Shown here one piece after another: positions 35,990-49,199 of a DNA stretch of 64,000 bases. Both the position numbers and the translations under genes were made by a program. Below the pieces are notes generated by a model. That model saw nothing but the letters and a program-made list of their open reading frames with translations, did no database searches and was not told the origin of the DNA. Each line of letters begins with the position of its first letter. Position 1 is the stretch's first letter. The stretch lies in contig CM031614.1 of the NCBI GenBank assembly GCA_018398815.1, positions 48,420,779 to 48,484,778 on the forward strand, read 5' to 3'. This DNA comes from Conus ventricosus. Taxonomy: Eukaryota; Mollusca; Gastropoda; Neogastropoda; Conidae.

Positions 35990-37690
35990 CACAAACACCA
36001 TGCACGACGTGACTAGATACAATATATTATGTATGTAACAATAGCAATGACCATTAAAACACACAAATGAGCGTCTATGATGCATAAAATATCCATCTGA
36101 GTCACAGGAATTCAGGCAGTGTGTCACTAAAACATCACAAAAATTTACCATGGATCGATTTTTTTTCTCCTTTGAGCACGTAAAAGGACTTTTGTCTGAT
36201 CCGCTGCAATCAAAAGTCAATGAATATGTTCTTCTCTCAATGTTTTGGAACGTTCTGATTGATTACAACTTATGCTTAATAACTCTTCACAACTGAAAAT
36301 CAACAAGAGTCTCCCAAAACAGACTAACCAGTCTATGATCAGACCACAAGATCATGTCATTCGAGCAAGTTGCAAAAAGGACAAGCAATCCCTATGAAAT
36401 TCATTTTGCCCACAAACAAAATCAACAGCTCAGCTGTGGCTGGGGGTGATAATGCAGCAAATGGAACTCAAGTCTAGCAATCTATGCAACATGACCACTT
36501 AAAATGCTCAGTTATAAGGACGTATGAAATATTGTGCACAGTGCAAGAGTGGCCAATCTTACTGTTTTTAGCCTCATGTTGTCACCAGGTTTCCAATAAA
36601 CATTTGCATGGAAACAGGAAAATGGTTTTTAACCCCATTCTGCCTCATTCTCTTTCACAGTGTTTTCCATGTGTGTGGCCAGTAAAGTAACACTTATGTG
36701 TGTGTGTGAGGTGTGTGTGTGCGTGTGTGAGGTGTGTGTGTGTGTGTGTGTTGCGTGCGAGTGTGTATGACCTGTGTGTGTGAGTGAGTTGTGCGTTGTG
36801 TGTGTGTGGGTGTGTGTGTGTGTGGTGTGTGTGTATCAGTTCGTTAGTTTGTTTGGCAGTTTGTCAATGTGACCCCTAAATATTTTTGTGACTCCACCTG
36901 AAAATTCAGAAATAGTTTTTCCAAAGCAAGTCATGACCCCTCCTTGGACATAATTATCAATGCACATGCACACTGCACATATCACAGTGATGAATGATCA
37001 ATGCCTCGAGCGCACACACACATACACACACATTCAATATTGTCATGCACAGAAACAATTTACATGGCACAACAGCATCTAACACACACACACACACACT
37101 CAATGCATGCATCATTACAAACTCACACATATATACACAAATGTGTGCCTGCACACAGAACGATCACTTTCTTTCATTACTTTAAACCCCTTAATGATAG
37201 TAAAACTGACGAAATGACAAACATGAGGGCAAGTGCGAGCACACACACACACACACACCACACCACACTAACACCACAAACACAACACACACACACACAC
37301 ACCAAACCACACACACACCACCCCCACCAAACCACACACATTCACCAACACCTATGCACCACACACACACCACCACAGGTGCGGTTGACAGTTCCATTAT
37401 AGCCCAGCTGACCATCACAAGTGCTATTTTGGTTCCACACGGGAAGGGGAGGGAGGGGAGGGAGTGTGGGTTTGGTGTGGGGGGGGGGGGGGAGAGCAAA
37501 CAGATACAAACTGTGGAAGAAGCAGCCCTGACAATCTTCATTTTAACATTCTTCTTCTCCTAGTAACCACAGTCAAGTGTTTGACTATTATTCATTGTTA
37601 CGTTTGGGGTGAAGACGACTGCTGAAAAAAAAAAAAGACTAACTGAAGAATGAAGAGGGCATAGTGTGCAAAGAAGGGGTAGGGGAAAGG
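35990..37690. other. No gene seen; (GT)n and (AC)n tracts
   Basis: AT-rich non-coding sequence with imperfect (TG)n at 36697-36835 and dispersed (AC)n between 37010 and 37375, then poly-G and poly-A. Its counterpart in the left arm is probably in the gap at 3585. Confidence 0.6.
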
Positions 37691-38690
37691 GAGGGAGGAG
37701 AGAGTTTTGGATTTACAGAACTGCAGATACCTTCCTACTGAAGGTACCTGCCGTTGGGACCTGCACTATTTCCTGAGGGAGCAAATTCCAGTCCTTACTG
37801 TTCTTGGGAGGAACGACATATTTCTTTGTTCCGTCCGGCATGTTATCCTGCTGAACTGTTGGCTGTGGCCCCTCCTTGATCTTGTTTGGAGGGGTTTTAG
37901 TTGGTGGAACTTTACAGCCGTTGTGTTATGTTTCATGTTGTAAAACATGGTTAGTTGTGGCCGCTTTCTGCCTCGTCTCAAGGGGTGGCCATTTTAGTTC
38001 CTCCAGCATGGTGGTGATGCTGGAGGTTTGCCTGTAGTTGTTCATGACGAAGCAGGCCACTCTACGTTGGATGGCCTCTATGTCCTGGATATCTTGGGCA
38101 GTGTGTGGGTCCCAGATAGCGGAGGCGTATTCTAGCACTGGTCTCACTAGTGCTTTATATGCCATTTCTTCGACCTTCCTGCTGGTGTTCTTTAGATTCC
38201 TTCACAGGAAGCCCAGTGTCTTGTTGGATTTGGCGCTTATGTTGATGTGCCTATTCCACTTGCCGTTCTTTTGCAGGTCACTCCGAGATACTTCACCTTG
38301 TTGCTGCTCTGAAGAGTCTGGTTGTGGAGTTGGTATCCAGCAGTGGGTGTATCTCTTTTGCAGGTCACATGCATGACTGTGCATTTATCTGGGTGGAAGG
38401 CCATGTCCCATTCCCTCTCCCACTGTTCTAGCGCCTCAAGGTCTTTCTGGTGGGCTTGCTGGTCTGCTACACCTAAAATGTGTCTGTAGATGATGGTGTC
38501 ATCAGCAAATAGGCGTGTGCTGAGATTGGATCCCGTTTGGATGTTGTTGATGTATACGAGGAACAGGCAGGGTCCCAGCACAGAACCTTGGGAGACGCCT
38601 GATCCAACTGCTGCTGGTTCCGAGCGTGATCCGTCCACCACTACTGACTGTTGATGGTGTCTGCGTTTTCCCACTTCCGTGTGATCACTC
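37690..38690 (-). mobile_element. LINE RT to 3'-end fragment, CR1/Jockey-like
   Basis: On minus the order is GVSQGSVLGPCLFLVYINNI, RLFADDTIIYR (catalytic FADD box intact), FHPDKCTVMHVTCKR, then (after a frameshift near 38250) KALVRPVLEYASAIWDPHT and a C-terminal NLLPQEIVQVP...FSRKV stretch. This covers the RT palm to the end of ORF2. It is 5'-truncated and frameshifted. It probably belongs to the same family as the plus-strand element at 39010-42400, judging by the shared SAIWD region. Confidence 0.85.
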
Positions 38691-39009
38691 CACCTTGTGT
38701 TTGCGCAGTAAATTACTAACGTGTTAATTAACGTGTACGCGGGTTAAAGGTTTGGCGGAAATGTCCCAGGAAACCAAAAGTAGCTTTCATTTTACCGATT
38801 TCGTACATCATGTATCATTATGGCTGACCGAACATGCTCACCTTCACCGTAAGTTAAGGTAAAGACTAAACGATTAAAGAGGAATGGGTTTCAGACCCCC
38901 CGGTCACACCCGAAACACATGCATTTCATTGGCAGACACAGCCCATAACACACAGCTCTGTCGTCGCCAACAAGGAAGCCAATATCACGTGACACTGGAC
39001 GAAGACTGT

Positions 39010-42000
39010 CTTTTTAGAGCAACAACTGCAAATAAATCTTAAAACAGACAAGGAGGGTGGTCCAGTCATCCAAGATGCCAGTGAACGAGCAGTACAGCAA
39101 GAACTGATTAATGTGACTTTTTCTGCACATTTAACCGAAATTGATGACCTGTTGATCAGAAAACAAATCTAATTGATCTTGTTTTTGTCTCCTATCCGTC
39201 CCTGGCCAAATTTCTGCGTCTTACTATGAAACAGTGGAAGCAAATTTCCATATATGTCTACAAAAATGTTATGAGAAACCCAGGAAGACCTATTTTTTCC
39301 TTAAAGGCCAACTCTGAGAAGATGTAAAAGGACACTGAGTCACTTATGGACAACCTGGAAAGAATGGAGGAAGGACTGGACATCAAGACCAAGTGGAAGG
39401 TCTTCAAACCATCTATCATGACAGTCAAAGAGAAGTAACACCCCATATCACGCCCACATCTGTTATGACAGTCATAGAGAAGTAACTCCCCATATCACGC
39501 CCACATCTGTTATGATAGTCATAGAGAAGTAACATCCCATATCACGCCCACATCTGTTATGACAGTCATAGGGAAGTAACACTCCATATCACGCCCACAT
39601 CTGTTATGACAGTCATAGAGAAGTAACACCCATATCACGCCCACATCTGTTATGACAGTCATAGAGAAGTAACATCCCATATCGTGCCCACATCTGTTAT
39701 GACAGTCATAGAGAAGTAACACCTCATATCACGCCCACATCTGTTATGACAGTCATAGAGAAGTAACACCTCATATCATGCCCACATCTGTTATGACAGT
39801 CATAGAGAAGTAACGCCCCATATCGCGCCCACATCTGTTATGACAGTCATAGAGAAGTAACACTCCATATCGTGCCCACATCTGTTATGACAGTCATAGA
39901 GAAGGAACGCCCCCATATCGGGCCCACATCTGTTATGACAGTCATAGAGAAGTAACGCCCCATATCGTGCCCACATCTGTTATGACAGTCATAGAGAAGT
40001 AACACACATATCATGCCCACATCTGTTATGACAGTCATAGAGAAGTAACGCCCCATATCGTGCCCACATCTGTTATGACAGTCATAGAGAAGTAACGCCC
40101 CATATCGCGCCCACATCTGTTATGACAGTCATAGAGAAGTAACACTCCATATCGCGCCTACATCTGTTATGACAGTCATAGAGAAGTAACGCCCCATATC
40201 GCATCTGTTATGACAGTCATAGAGAAGTAACGCCCCATATCGTGCCCACATCTGTTATGACAGTCATAGAGAAGTAACACTCCATATTGCGCCCACATCT
40301 GTTATGACAGTCATAGAGAAGTAACGCTCCATATCGCGCCTACATCTGTTATGACAGTCATAGAGAAGGAACGCCCCATATCGCGCCCACATCTGTTATG
40401 ACAGTCATAGAGAAGTAACGCCCCATATCGTGCCCACATCTGTTATGACAGTCATAGAGAAGTAACGCCCCATATCGCGCCTACATCTGTTATGACAGTC
40501 ATAGAGAAGGAACACCCCATATCGTGCCCACATCTGTTTATGACAGTCATAGAGAAGGAACAACCCATATTGTGCCCACATCTGTTATGACAGTCATAGA
40601 GAAGTAGCACCCCATATCACGCCCACATCTGTTATGACAGTCATAGAGAAGGAACAACCCATATCGTGCGCAACATCACCTCTTCCATACTACTGCGTAA
40701 GAAGAATGGTCTCCCATGGACCAACAGAGAATCCGTCATCCCTCCAAGAGAAAACAAGAGAGAGACAATGCAAGAAAGTTGAGAAATTCGACAACTGGTC
40801 CACCTATACATCTTTTGCAAGACAGAGTGCAGAAGACCTTTGGCGAAAGCAGAACAGCACTTTGTCAATTGTATTATTGTAGATGGCACCAGGAAAACAA
40901 TAGGCAGTTTTCCATGAGGTAAGCTTACGTTAAAGTGAGACACCAGGACAGTACAGAAGTAGCACGCAGGAAGAACGACTTTACTTTGTGCAGAGACGGA
41001 GCGACAGGCAAGGGTTCTCAACTAGTTCAAGACGATGGCTCGATCGATCACCACTACCCCAAATCAAAGGCCCGTCTTTTCCTGGCATACCTGACCTTCC
41101 AGTCACTGCTGAGGGAGTTTCCAAGTTGCTCAGTGAGGAACCTGAACGTCTCAGAGGCCAGCGGACCAGACGACGTGCCCAGCTGTGAGGTTTCGAAGAG
41201 CTGCTGCCGAACCCTGGCCCTCCACCCCTCACTCGCATCTTGAACTTCTCCATGCAAACACGCAACCTTCCGAAAAATGGTTAACAGCAAACATCTCACC
41301 AAAATCTCAGGCCTGTTCAAAAAGGGCAACAGGAAGAAATCAGACCCATCTCTCTGACATCTGTAGCCTGTAAGCTGCAATAGAGTACTGCCGACCCCTT
41401 CACAACATCCTCACCAACAAGAATCACAGCTTCAAATCTGGATACTCTTGTGAGACTGAGCTTCCAGACTGATGGTGTGATATTGTGACTTCACAAGACA
41501 TTCAGTACAGTCCCTCATACACAGTTCCTCAATAAGCTGCAGCACCAGGGTATCCAGGGACCAGTCAACAAACGGACTGAAAGCTCCCTGACAAAGAGAA
41601 TCACGAAGTTGGTACTGGAGGAATAATCCACCGAAGAAGTGGCCGTCGATTCTGAGGTCCTCTGAGACTCCGTATCAGGCCCTTTGCCTGTTATCTCGCT
41701 CCCAGATTCAGTAACATCAATGGACAGACTGGAAATAGAGGCCAAGGACTGGGGTATGCAGTTTAACCTGCAAAATGCTGTCATGCCGAAACAAATCTGC
41801 ACACTTCTGCAAGTTATGTGGGAACATTCTTAAAGTATGTCGATCAGGAATCCCCACTAAGGATCATGATGTCATTGGATCTGTATGGATGACTCATATC
41901 ACCAATCTCAGCGAAAGACCAGTACTACTCTCGGCATCCTGAGGAGGAACCTCGACGATAGCTCTTAAAGGTATATTCGCCAAGTACATATCACTATAAT

Positions 42001-42400
42001 ATAACCAACCTTGGGATTCGTCTCCGCAATATGGGATTAATACTTGGAGGACGAGGTTCAATTGAAACGAATACATTATAGCGGCAACCAGCTCGTTTCA
42101 TCAAACACTGGAGACTATAAATCCAGACAGATGGGATGTGCTAACGGACTCCATACTCCGGGAGCTGGGACTTCCTCTACTGAAAGGCCGCTGGAAGAAG
42201 CTATGACTCACAACCTTTTTCCACCTAATTCGAGGCACGCTTCCAGCCACACCATGCGACAAGTTCATGAAGACTGCTTGTAAGACTCGCAAAAAGGGCA
42301 GGCCTACCACCTTCACCGATCATGTAACCTCAAACATGATGTTGTGGAAGTCATCGATAGCACCTGTGGCTGCCTGGTGCCAGACAGTGGACCAGGGCAG
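39010..42400 (+). mobile_element. Decayed CR1/Jockey-like LINE split by an internal tandem array
   Basis: The 5' part (39150-39420) encodes an endonuclease end (KTNLIDLVFVSYPSLAKF) and a linker (MDNLERMEEGLDIKTKWKVF, KPSIMTV). The 3' part (40640-42400) resumes with MTVIEK, KKNGLPWTNRE-like, LTVTAEGVSKLL, ILNFSMQTRNLP, IRPISLTSVACKLQ and FLNKLQHQGIQGPV, all degraded. Between them lies a 47-bp minisatellite whose unit is the LINE's own MTVIEK-coding segment. Many stops; no functional product. Confidence 0.8.
39417..40670 (+). repeat. 47-bp minisatellite, about 26 units, grown inside LINE ORF2
   Basis: The unit contains ATGACAGTCATAGAGAAGTA, then a CCATATC.CGCCCACATCTGTT part. Units differ by few bases. 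Because 47 is not a multiple of three, the array cannot be translated in one frame. The first and last units merge into LINE coding sequence on both sides. Confidence 0.95.
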
Positions 42401-42839
42401 CATAAATGGTCTTCCTTTCCCTGCACAATCATCGACTGGAGCCAGCCAGAGGAGACTGCTCAAGCCCCATCTGCCTCCACATTTTCGTCAGATGTTGGCA
42501 GATTCCTAGCATGTGGCTCTATCGCCTCTTCCTCTTCTTCTTAATGCCCACTCCTCCTCCCCCATCCCCCCATCTAATCGGTACATTCTCACTCTGCTCC
42601 CATAGTTTCCGTTAAAAATAACCAAAGTGGTTTCTGCAACGTATTGATTCAGATGCAGATCCAGAATTAGACAAAACTGAGGAGTGATGCGAAAATGTGT
42701 CATCAATGTAGAATTAAACGACGCATGAAATCAACACACACATTAACATAAGCTTACTAGACTGTAAAGCAACCTTCACTTAATAATACGCAATGAAAAA
42801 GAAACACTTGCATTTTCAAATCGTCTTTTTCGGGCGTTA

Positions 42840-42840
42840 C

Positions 42841-42916
<76 letters not shown>

Positions 42917-43080
42917 GAAAAAGGCGTAAGATAACGTAAAGTTTGTTTGTTGCAAAAGATAACGCTGCCGTCCGTTTCAGTTTATTCAAATGAAACTGAA
43001 CACTAGTGGAAGAACAACAAAAAAGTATGTAGGCTACGTGGGTCCATGCATGGCCCTGGGGATGGGGGTGGTAGGAGGGA

Positions 43081-43155
<75 letters not shown>

Positions 43156-43301
43156 GGGTGGGTGGGTGGGGGGAATATTGACTGCATGGAAAAGTATGAG
43201 AGAGAGAGTTGGCTGTTATTGGGATGATCATATTAAGCTACCTACTAACCCCCCCCCCCCCCCCCCTCTCTCTCTTTCCCTTCCTCCCGTCTCCTGTGAT
43301 T

Positions 43302-43391
<90 letters not shown>

Positions 43392-43500
43392 ATTTGACTG
43401 CATGGAAAAGTATGAGAAAGAGAGAGAGAGTTGGCTGTTATTGGGATGATCATTTAAGCTACCTACTACCCCCTCCCCTCCTCTCTCTCTCTCTCTTTCC
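42840..43500 (+). repeat. (CA)n, (GA)n and poly-C block with an internal duplication
   Basis: (CA)n at 42846-42914, (GA)n at 43083-43151 and 43302-43385, poly-C at 43252-43266. The stretch CTGCATGGAAAAGTATGAGA through AGCTACCTACTA occurs twice (43181-43250 and 43398-43470). Confidence 0.9.
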
Positions 43501-43508
43501 CTTCCTCC

Positions 43509-44729
43509 CATACCTTGGCAGACTAGAAAAATGGTACTACAAAGGGGAATAAATTGAGGTAGTAAACAGTTACAAATATTTAGGTTTCACTCTAACGACC
43601 AAACTCTCAGTAGATATTTCACTTTCAGAATATGCAGGAAGGGCGAAAGGGAAAATAGGTGAAATAATGAAAACAATGTATAGTTTAGGACACTTAGATA
43701 TAAATATTTTTTTAAGCTATTTGATACACAGGTCAAGCCACTGCTACTGTACGCAGCAGAAGTATGGGGTTTGACTCGTTATTCAGCGGTGGAAAATGTA
43801 CATTTATTCGCATGTAAAAGATACATGGGGGTAGGGAAGAAAACGCCAAACAACTTAGTATACGGGGAACTAGGAAGATATCCGATGAGTATAGATAGTC
43901 CAATAAAAGCAATCAGATATTGGTTCAAATTAATGAAGATGACTCCAGACAGGATACCTAGACAAGCATATGAAAGGGAAAAAACAGAAATTGACAAACC
44001 ACAGAACTGGGCACTGGAAATTAAACGCTGCTTAGATATGTATGGCTTCTCTGAAGTTTGGTTGAATGAAGGTGTAGAAAACGAGCAAAGATTTATCATA
44101 ACACTAAAACAAAGAATTATAGATTGTTACAAACAGAACTGGCATAACAAATAGCGAATAGTGAACGATTTACAACATATCATACGTTTAAAAACTATAC
44201 ACCAAACTGAAGAATACTTTCGCGCAATCACAATTGCGAAGTTCAGGAAAGCATTGACAAGACTACGATTAGGAATAAACGAACTACATGGCAATAAAAA
44301 ATATATAGATAATCAAGCTTTAACAACATGCCCCTTCTGCCCAACAGTAGAAACAGAAATGCACTTCTTAATGTGGTGTCCAAATTACAGGCAATTGCGA
44401 ACAAAATACATTTTCAAACACTTTAGTAATAGAAACGCAATCACACTGGAAAATCTGCTACAAAACGATAATCCTGAAACCATAAGAGATATTGCAATGT
44501 ACATCTTCTATGCCTTAAAAACCAGAGAAACCCTTATGCAATAGTAATACTGATGATATATGAAGAATAGAAATTCTAAACAGAAAACAAAATATGTTAC
44601 AATCAACGTTTCAATCAAATGTTTTTGTTGTTGTTGTCATGTTGAAATGTATGTTGCGTACACCTGTGGACGGGCCGAGGGCCCCACAATAAATGGCGCA
44701 GCGTGAAAGCGCGCGTCAAGCGTCAAGCG
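43509..44729 (+). mobile_element. 5'-truncated LINE (third family) with 13-bp target duplication
   Basis: Flanked by TTTCCCTTCCTCC at 43496-43508 and 44730-44742. Coding starts in the RT C-terminus (NSYKYLGFTLTTKLS; VKPLLLYAAEVWGLTRYSAV after a frameshift in a T run near 43708). It continues as NVHLFACKRYMGVGKKTPNN and ends with a zinc-finger-like CPFCPTVETEMHFLMWCP and KTRETLMQ at 44544. One in-frame stop (44152) breaks an otherwise open 250-codon stretch. The 3' UTR runs to 44729. It is compositionally much AT-richer than its surroundings. Confidence 0.85.
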
Positions 44730-44752
44730 TTTCCCTTCCTCCGTCTCCTGTG

Positions 44753-45031
<279 letters not shown>

Positions 45032-45149
45032 ACCAGTGTGCCTACGTATGTGGTAAGATGTAGAGTCCAACTGGCGTTTGAAGGACTGGAAAGGACACAG
45101 TGTGACACGTAGCGACTGAACTGACAGAGCAAAAAGACACGTACTTTTT

Positions 45150-46015
45150 ATCAGTGCAAGCGTTCACATGTTGACCAGGGCAGCCCAGTGGATGATTCAA
45201 ATTAATCAATGCTGATTACTAACATATGGAAACTTTTCACACTCGGAGAGTTCCAGACCGACCTCAGGTGGGCAGTAAAGATCATGTGTAATCATTTGAG
45301 CGTGATCTGCGAGGTGGTTTCAACATGATGTTGAACTCAATTCATTAATGTAATGACGCCCGTGCTTCAATCTCCCCCTCCCCCCCCTCCCCCGTCACGA
45401 TTATTTTTTTTAATGTTTGGTCAGTCTGTGGAAGATTGCATTTCTTAGGAGATACAAGTAAAGGGTGTTCAGGTACTGTCCCCACTCACTTGATTGACAA
45501 TGCTTGGGTCATTTTACAGCAGAGGCTGACCACTCTGATTGTTGACACCTTGTGACTTCTCTCACATTCTTAAATGGATCCTCAAGCATAGGCTCAAAGA
45601 TTTCCCCCACATTTTATTCTGTTTACATAATGAGTTGTTTTTTTTTAGCAAGTTACTTCCTTAGCACACTTACTTTTCGATTTACATTTCTTCCCTTCAC
45701 TGTGCTGTTGTATTCCATTCTTGAACCCTTGATGATGAGAATACCACAGAATTATACACTGTGGTATATCTGAATTTGACGTTAAGGAGCACAGACACAA
45801 TAGGCAGTGCCTCCCTGATGAGTCCGATCTAGCAGACGAAAAGCCCTGGAGCAGGCGATATGAATGGTTCTGCCTTCAAGATGGATTACAGTGGTATTCA
45901 TTTGAAACTGGTCAGTTCGAAATTAATTTGATCTAAATGTGTTACAAGTAAAATGTTTGAAATGTCTTCAGAAAACGTGTGTTTTTAATGTAAAACATAT
46001 CAATATTTAAAATAC
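45150..46015 (-). repeat. Right-arm block matching 2660-3584 inverted
   Basis: Near-identical reverse complement of 2660-3584, including GGTTTCAACATGATGTTGAA and CAGTGTATAATTCTGTGG on the opposite strand. It has one unit of the 60-bp duplication present twice at 2970-3089. No gene seen. Confidence 0.9.
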
Positions 46016-46790
46016 TGTAAAGGATGTCGCACAGCCTAGTACAGGATGTCACATAGCCTAGTACAGGATGTTGCATAGCCTAGTACAGGATGTTGCATAG
46101 CCTAGTACAGGATGTTGCATAACCTAGTACAGGATGTTGCACAGCCTTGTACAGGACGTTGCACAGCCTAGTACAGGATGTCAAATAGCCTAGTACAGGA
46201 TGTTACATAGCCTAGTACAGGATGTGACATAGCCTAGTACAGGATGTTGCATAGCCTAGTACAGGATGTTGCATAACCTAGTACAGGATGTCGCACAGTC
46301 TTGTACAGGACGTTGCACAGCCTAGTACAGGATGTCACATAGCCTAGTACAGGATGTTGCATAGCCTAGTACAGGATGTGACATAGCCTAGTACAGGATG
46401 TTGCATAGCCTAGTACAGGATGTCGCATAGCCTAGTACAGGATGTTGCATAACCTAGTACAGGATGTTGCACAGTCTTGTACAGGACGTTGCACAGCCTA
46501 GTACAGGATGTCACATAGCCTAGTACATGATGTTGCATAGCCTAGTACAGGATGTCACACAGCCTAGTACAGGATGTTGCATAGCCTAGTGCAGGATGTC
46601 GAAGCCTAGTACAGATGTTGCATAACCTATACAGGATGGGCACAGTCTGTACAGGACTTCACAGCCTAGTACAGTGTCGCATAGCCTAGTACTGATGTTG
46701 CACCTATACAGGATTCACAGCTAGTACAGGAGTTGCATGCTATAAGATGTCACATAGCCTAGTACAGGATTCACACAGCCTAGTACAGGA

Positions 46791-46882
46791 TAAGATAAGA
46801 TAATAAGATAATGTGCTTATAGCCAGCCGACCGCAGAGGGCCACATCAGGGCTGTCACCACGTTAAAATCAACTCACCAGTC

Positions 46883-46915
<33 letters not shown>

Positions 46916-47916
46916 TTTCACACATCTCGTAAATGACATCGTCTACAAACGAACCAGAAACTTTGTTAAAAATCCTTCTTCCGTAAAATCTCAAATCAGA
47001 TGAAAAATGTTAATTTCTCTCAAAAACCCAAGGATCACGTCAGGCGGGACATCCCTGAACAGGATCTTCATGGACTCCGCTGTAAAATGTTTGTGTCTCA
47101 CATCGTGCAAGTCCCAACACTCTAAAAAACATGTTTCATTGTGATGGCGCATAACATGGAATGCACCACGGAGCTTCTTCACTCTTTAAAAGGTAAGAAT
47201 GGGTAAAATACGAATGGCCGGTGTGCAGCCGGCACAGAACCGTTTCCTCTTTAACGACCACCCACGTAGATGGAGAAGTCTTTAAGGTTTGGACGGATCT
47301 GAAAGAGTTTGTTATTCGTCTGTGTGTTCCAATCCTCCTGCCAGAGGTCTCTCACATAATCGTTATAATTTGGGTTTCACATCTGAGCAGGGATATAAGT
47401 GTTGGACAGTTTTCTCTTGTGCGTTCTTGGCTAAACGATCAACCATTTCGTTCCCCGCCGATGCCAACATGGCCAGGAACCCAAGCAAGAGTAATGTTGT
47501 AACCGTCCGCCTTCAACTTGCTAAAAAGTTCAAAAAAAAGTAAAAGTTCTGATGCTGAAGGTTGCGGCCAGCTATGGCCTCCAAAGCTGACAGCGAATCC
47601 GACAGAACCAAAAGTCCCTCCTCGAAGAATGGAGATTATCTCAAAGCCAGTACTAGAGCAGTAAGTTCAGCAGAATAGACAGAAGCATCTGATGTATATG
47701 TTCCAACAATATCTGAGAAGGAGCCCCAGGGCAGTAGGCTGCACAGGCCACTCCATCCTCAGACTTGAACCGTCATGAAAACTTTTTGATAGGATGGGAA
47801 TTTGGAACAGAGCTCAGCATACAAAGCCTTGTACGCCAAGAGCTGGTAGACTCCTTACGGAAAGCTGCGAGATCAAAACGAATCTCTGGTGTGAAAAAGG
47901 TCCATGGAGGTTGATC
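46791..47916 (-). mobile_element. 5'-truncated LINE copy inserted in the satellite
   Basis: Same family as 7787-13673, covering the equivalent of 12556-13673 (RNase H to 3' tail). The C-terminal part is better preserved: 46991-47182 encodes KKLRGAFHVMRHHNETCFLE, then CWDLHDVRHKHFTAESMKIL, a conserved zinc-knuckle-like tail. Its 3' end (GATAAGATAA on plus) abuts the satellite at 46790 and its truncated 5' end abuts it at 47917. Confidence 0.9.
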
Positions 47917-48376
47917 CAGATGTTGCATAGCCTAGTACAGGATGTTGCATAGCCTAGTACATGATGTTACATAGCCTAGTACAGGATGTTTACATAGCCT
48001 AGTACAGGATGTCACATAGCCCAGTACAGGATGTCACACAGCCTAGTACAGATGTTGCTATAGCCTAAACAGGATGTTGCATAGCCTAGTACAGGATGTT
48101 ACATAGCCTAGTACAGGATTTTGCATAGCCTAGTACAGGATGTTGCATAATCTAGTACAGGATGTTGCATAGCCTTGTACAGGATGTTGCATAGCCTAGT
48201 ACAGGATGTGGCATAGCCTAGTACAGGATGTTGCATAGCCTAGTACAGGATGTGGCATAGCCTAGTACAGGATGTTGCATAGCCCAGTACAGATGTTGCA
48301 TAGCCTAGTACAGGATTTGCACAGCCTAGTACAGGATGTTGCATAGCCCAGTACAGGATGTTGCATAGCCCAGTAC

Positions 48377-49199
48377 CAGTGATGTAGATTTCCATCGTCT
48401 CCCGGTCATTGACCGATAAAAATTAAAATGACTGATCGCTCGACCTCCATCCGGTCAAATGTCCGATCCTAATACAAGCGAAGCGGTCGCATGTCCTATC
48501 GTTTTCCGCGAGGTCGCGGACAAGTCTACAGCCGTTTTATTGTGCGGTAGGCTGCGAGACTGAGTAGCATTGAAAGGCAGAGCCAAGAGCATCGGTGTTC
48601 GGGAAAATTTTGCACAGCTCTGAGGCTGACGCACCGACTGAAGCGCGATGCGATAGGCGAGAGGAGCACAGACTTAGAATTCAGCAAGAGCTCACAGAAT
48701 TTGGTGTGCACTGCAAAGCGGAACAGGCTGTCAGTGAAGATGCAAGACATGATCCTGAAGACAAAGCTCGAAGGCCAGAAGGAAAGGGAAGAGTCATATC
48801 TGCACACCATTGTCAGCAAGTGGGCAAGCAAGAAAAAGAGACAGTTGTTTCGCAACAATGATGCTGAATGAGTAATTTCTGTTGTCGTTTGCAGCTCGCA
48901 ACAATGAACATTAACATTTAGTCATGAACATTTCCATTTATTTTACAACTTTCACTAAGCTTTGCCCTGATTCTAGTCATCAACATAATTGTGTTGATTT
49001 TATTTGTTTTTGTATTTTTTAATACTTTTCTCCAGTTCTAGTCGGCGGACCTTGAGTTAATAAAATAAATTTATCACAATGAATGCTGTTCCGAGTCTGG
49101 TGTCCTATTATTTTGGTTACTCCAGGACACTGTGTCCTATTGACATTTAATCTCTAGGACACAGTGTCCTATAGGGTGATTAAAAAATCTACATCACTG
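48377..49199. mobile_element. Non-autonomous DNA transposon, 15-bp inverted ends
   Basis: Begins CAGTGATGTAGATTT and ends with its reverse complement, AAATCTACATCACTG with one extra A. It is flanked by CAGTAC (48371-48376 and 49200-49205), a possible 6-bp target duplication, although the satellite itself contains that hexamer. It is 823 bp long. The ends CAGTG...CACTG suggest a hAT-like element, whose usual target duplication is 8 bp, so the family is uncertain. An internal 88-codon Glu/Arg-rich ORF (48595-48861) shows no transposase motif. AGGACACTGTGTCC is repeated near the right end. Confidence 0.7.

Noticed and set aside
37001..37402. His/Thr-rich ORFs in (AC)n tracts, also in the other microsatellites
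   Set aside because: Simple-repeat translations with no conserved content.
39417..40670. CRISPR-like array
   Set aside because: Units are contiguous with no unique spacers, the genome is animal, and the unit is LINE-derived. The 22-bp satellite at 46015 was rejected for the same lack of spacers.
48595..48861. 88-codon ORF as a transposase
   Set aside because: Glu/Arg-rich with no recognisable DDE or DNA-binding motif; the element is too short to be autonomous.
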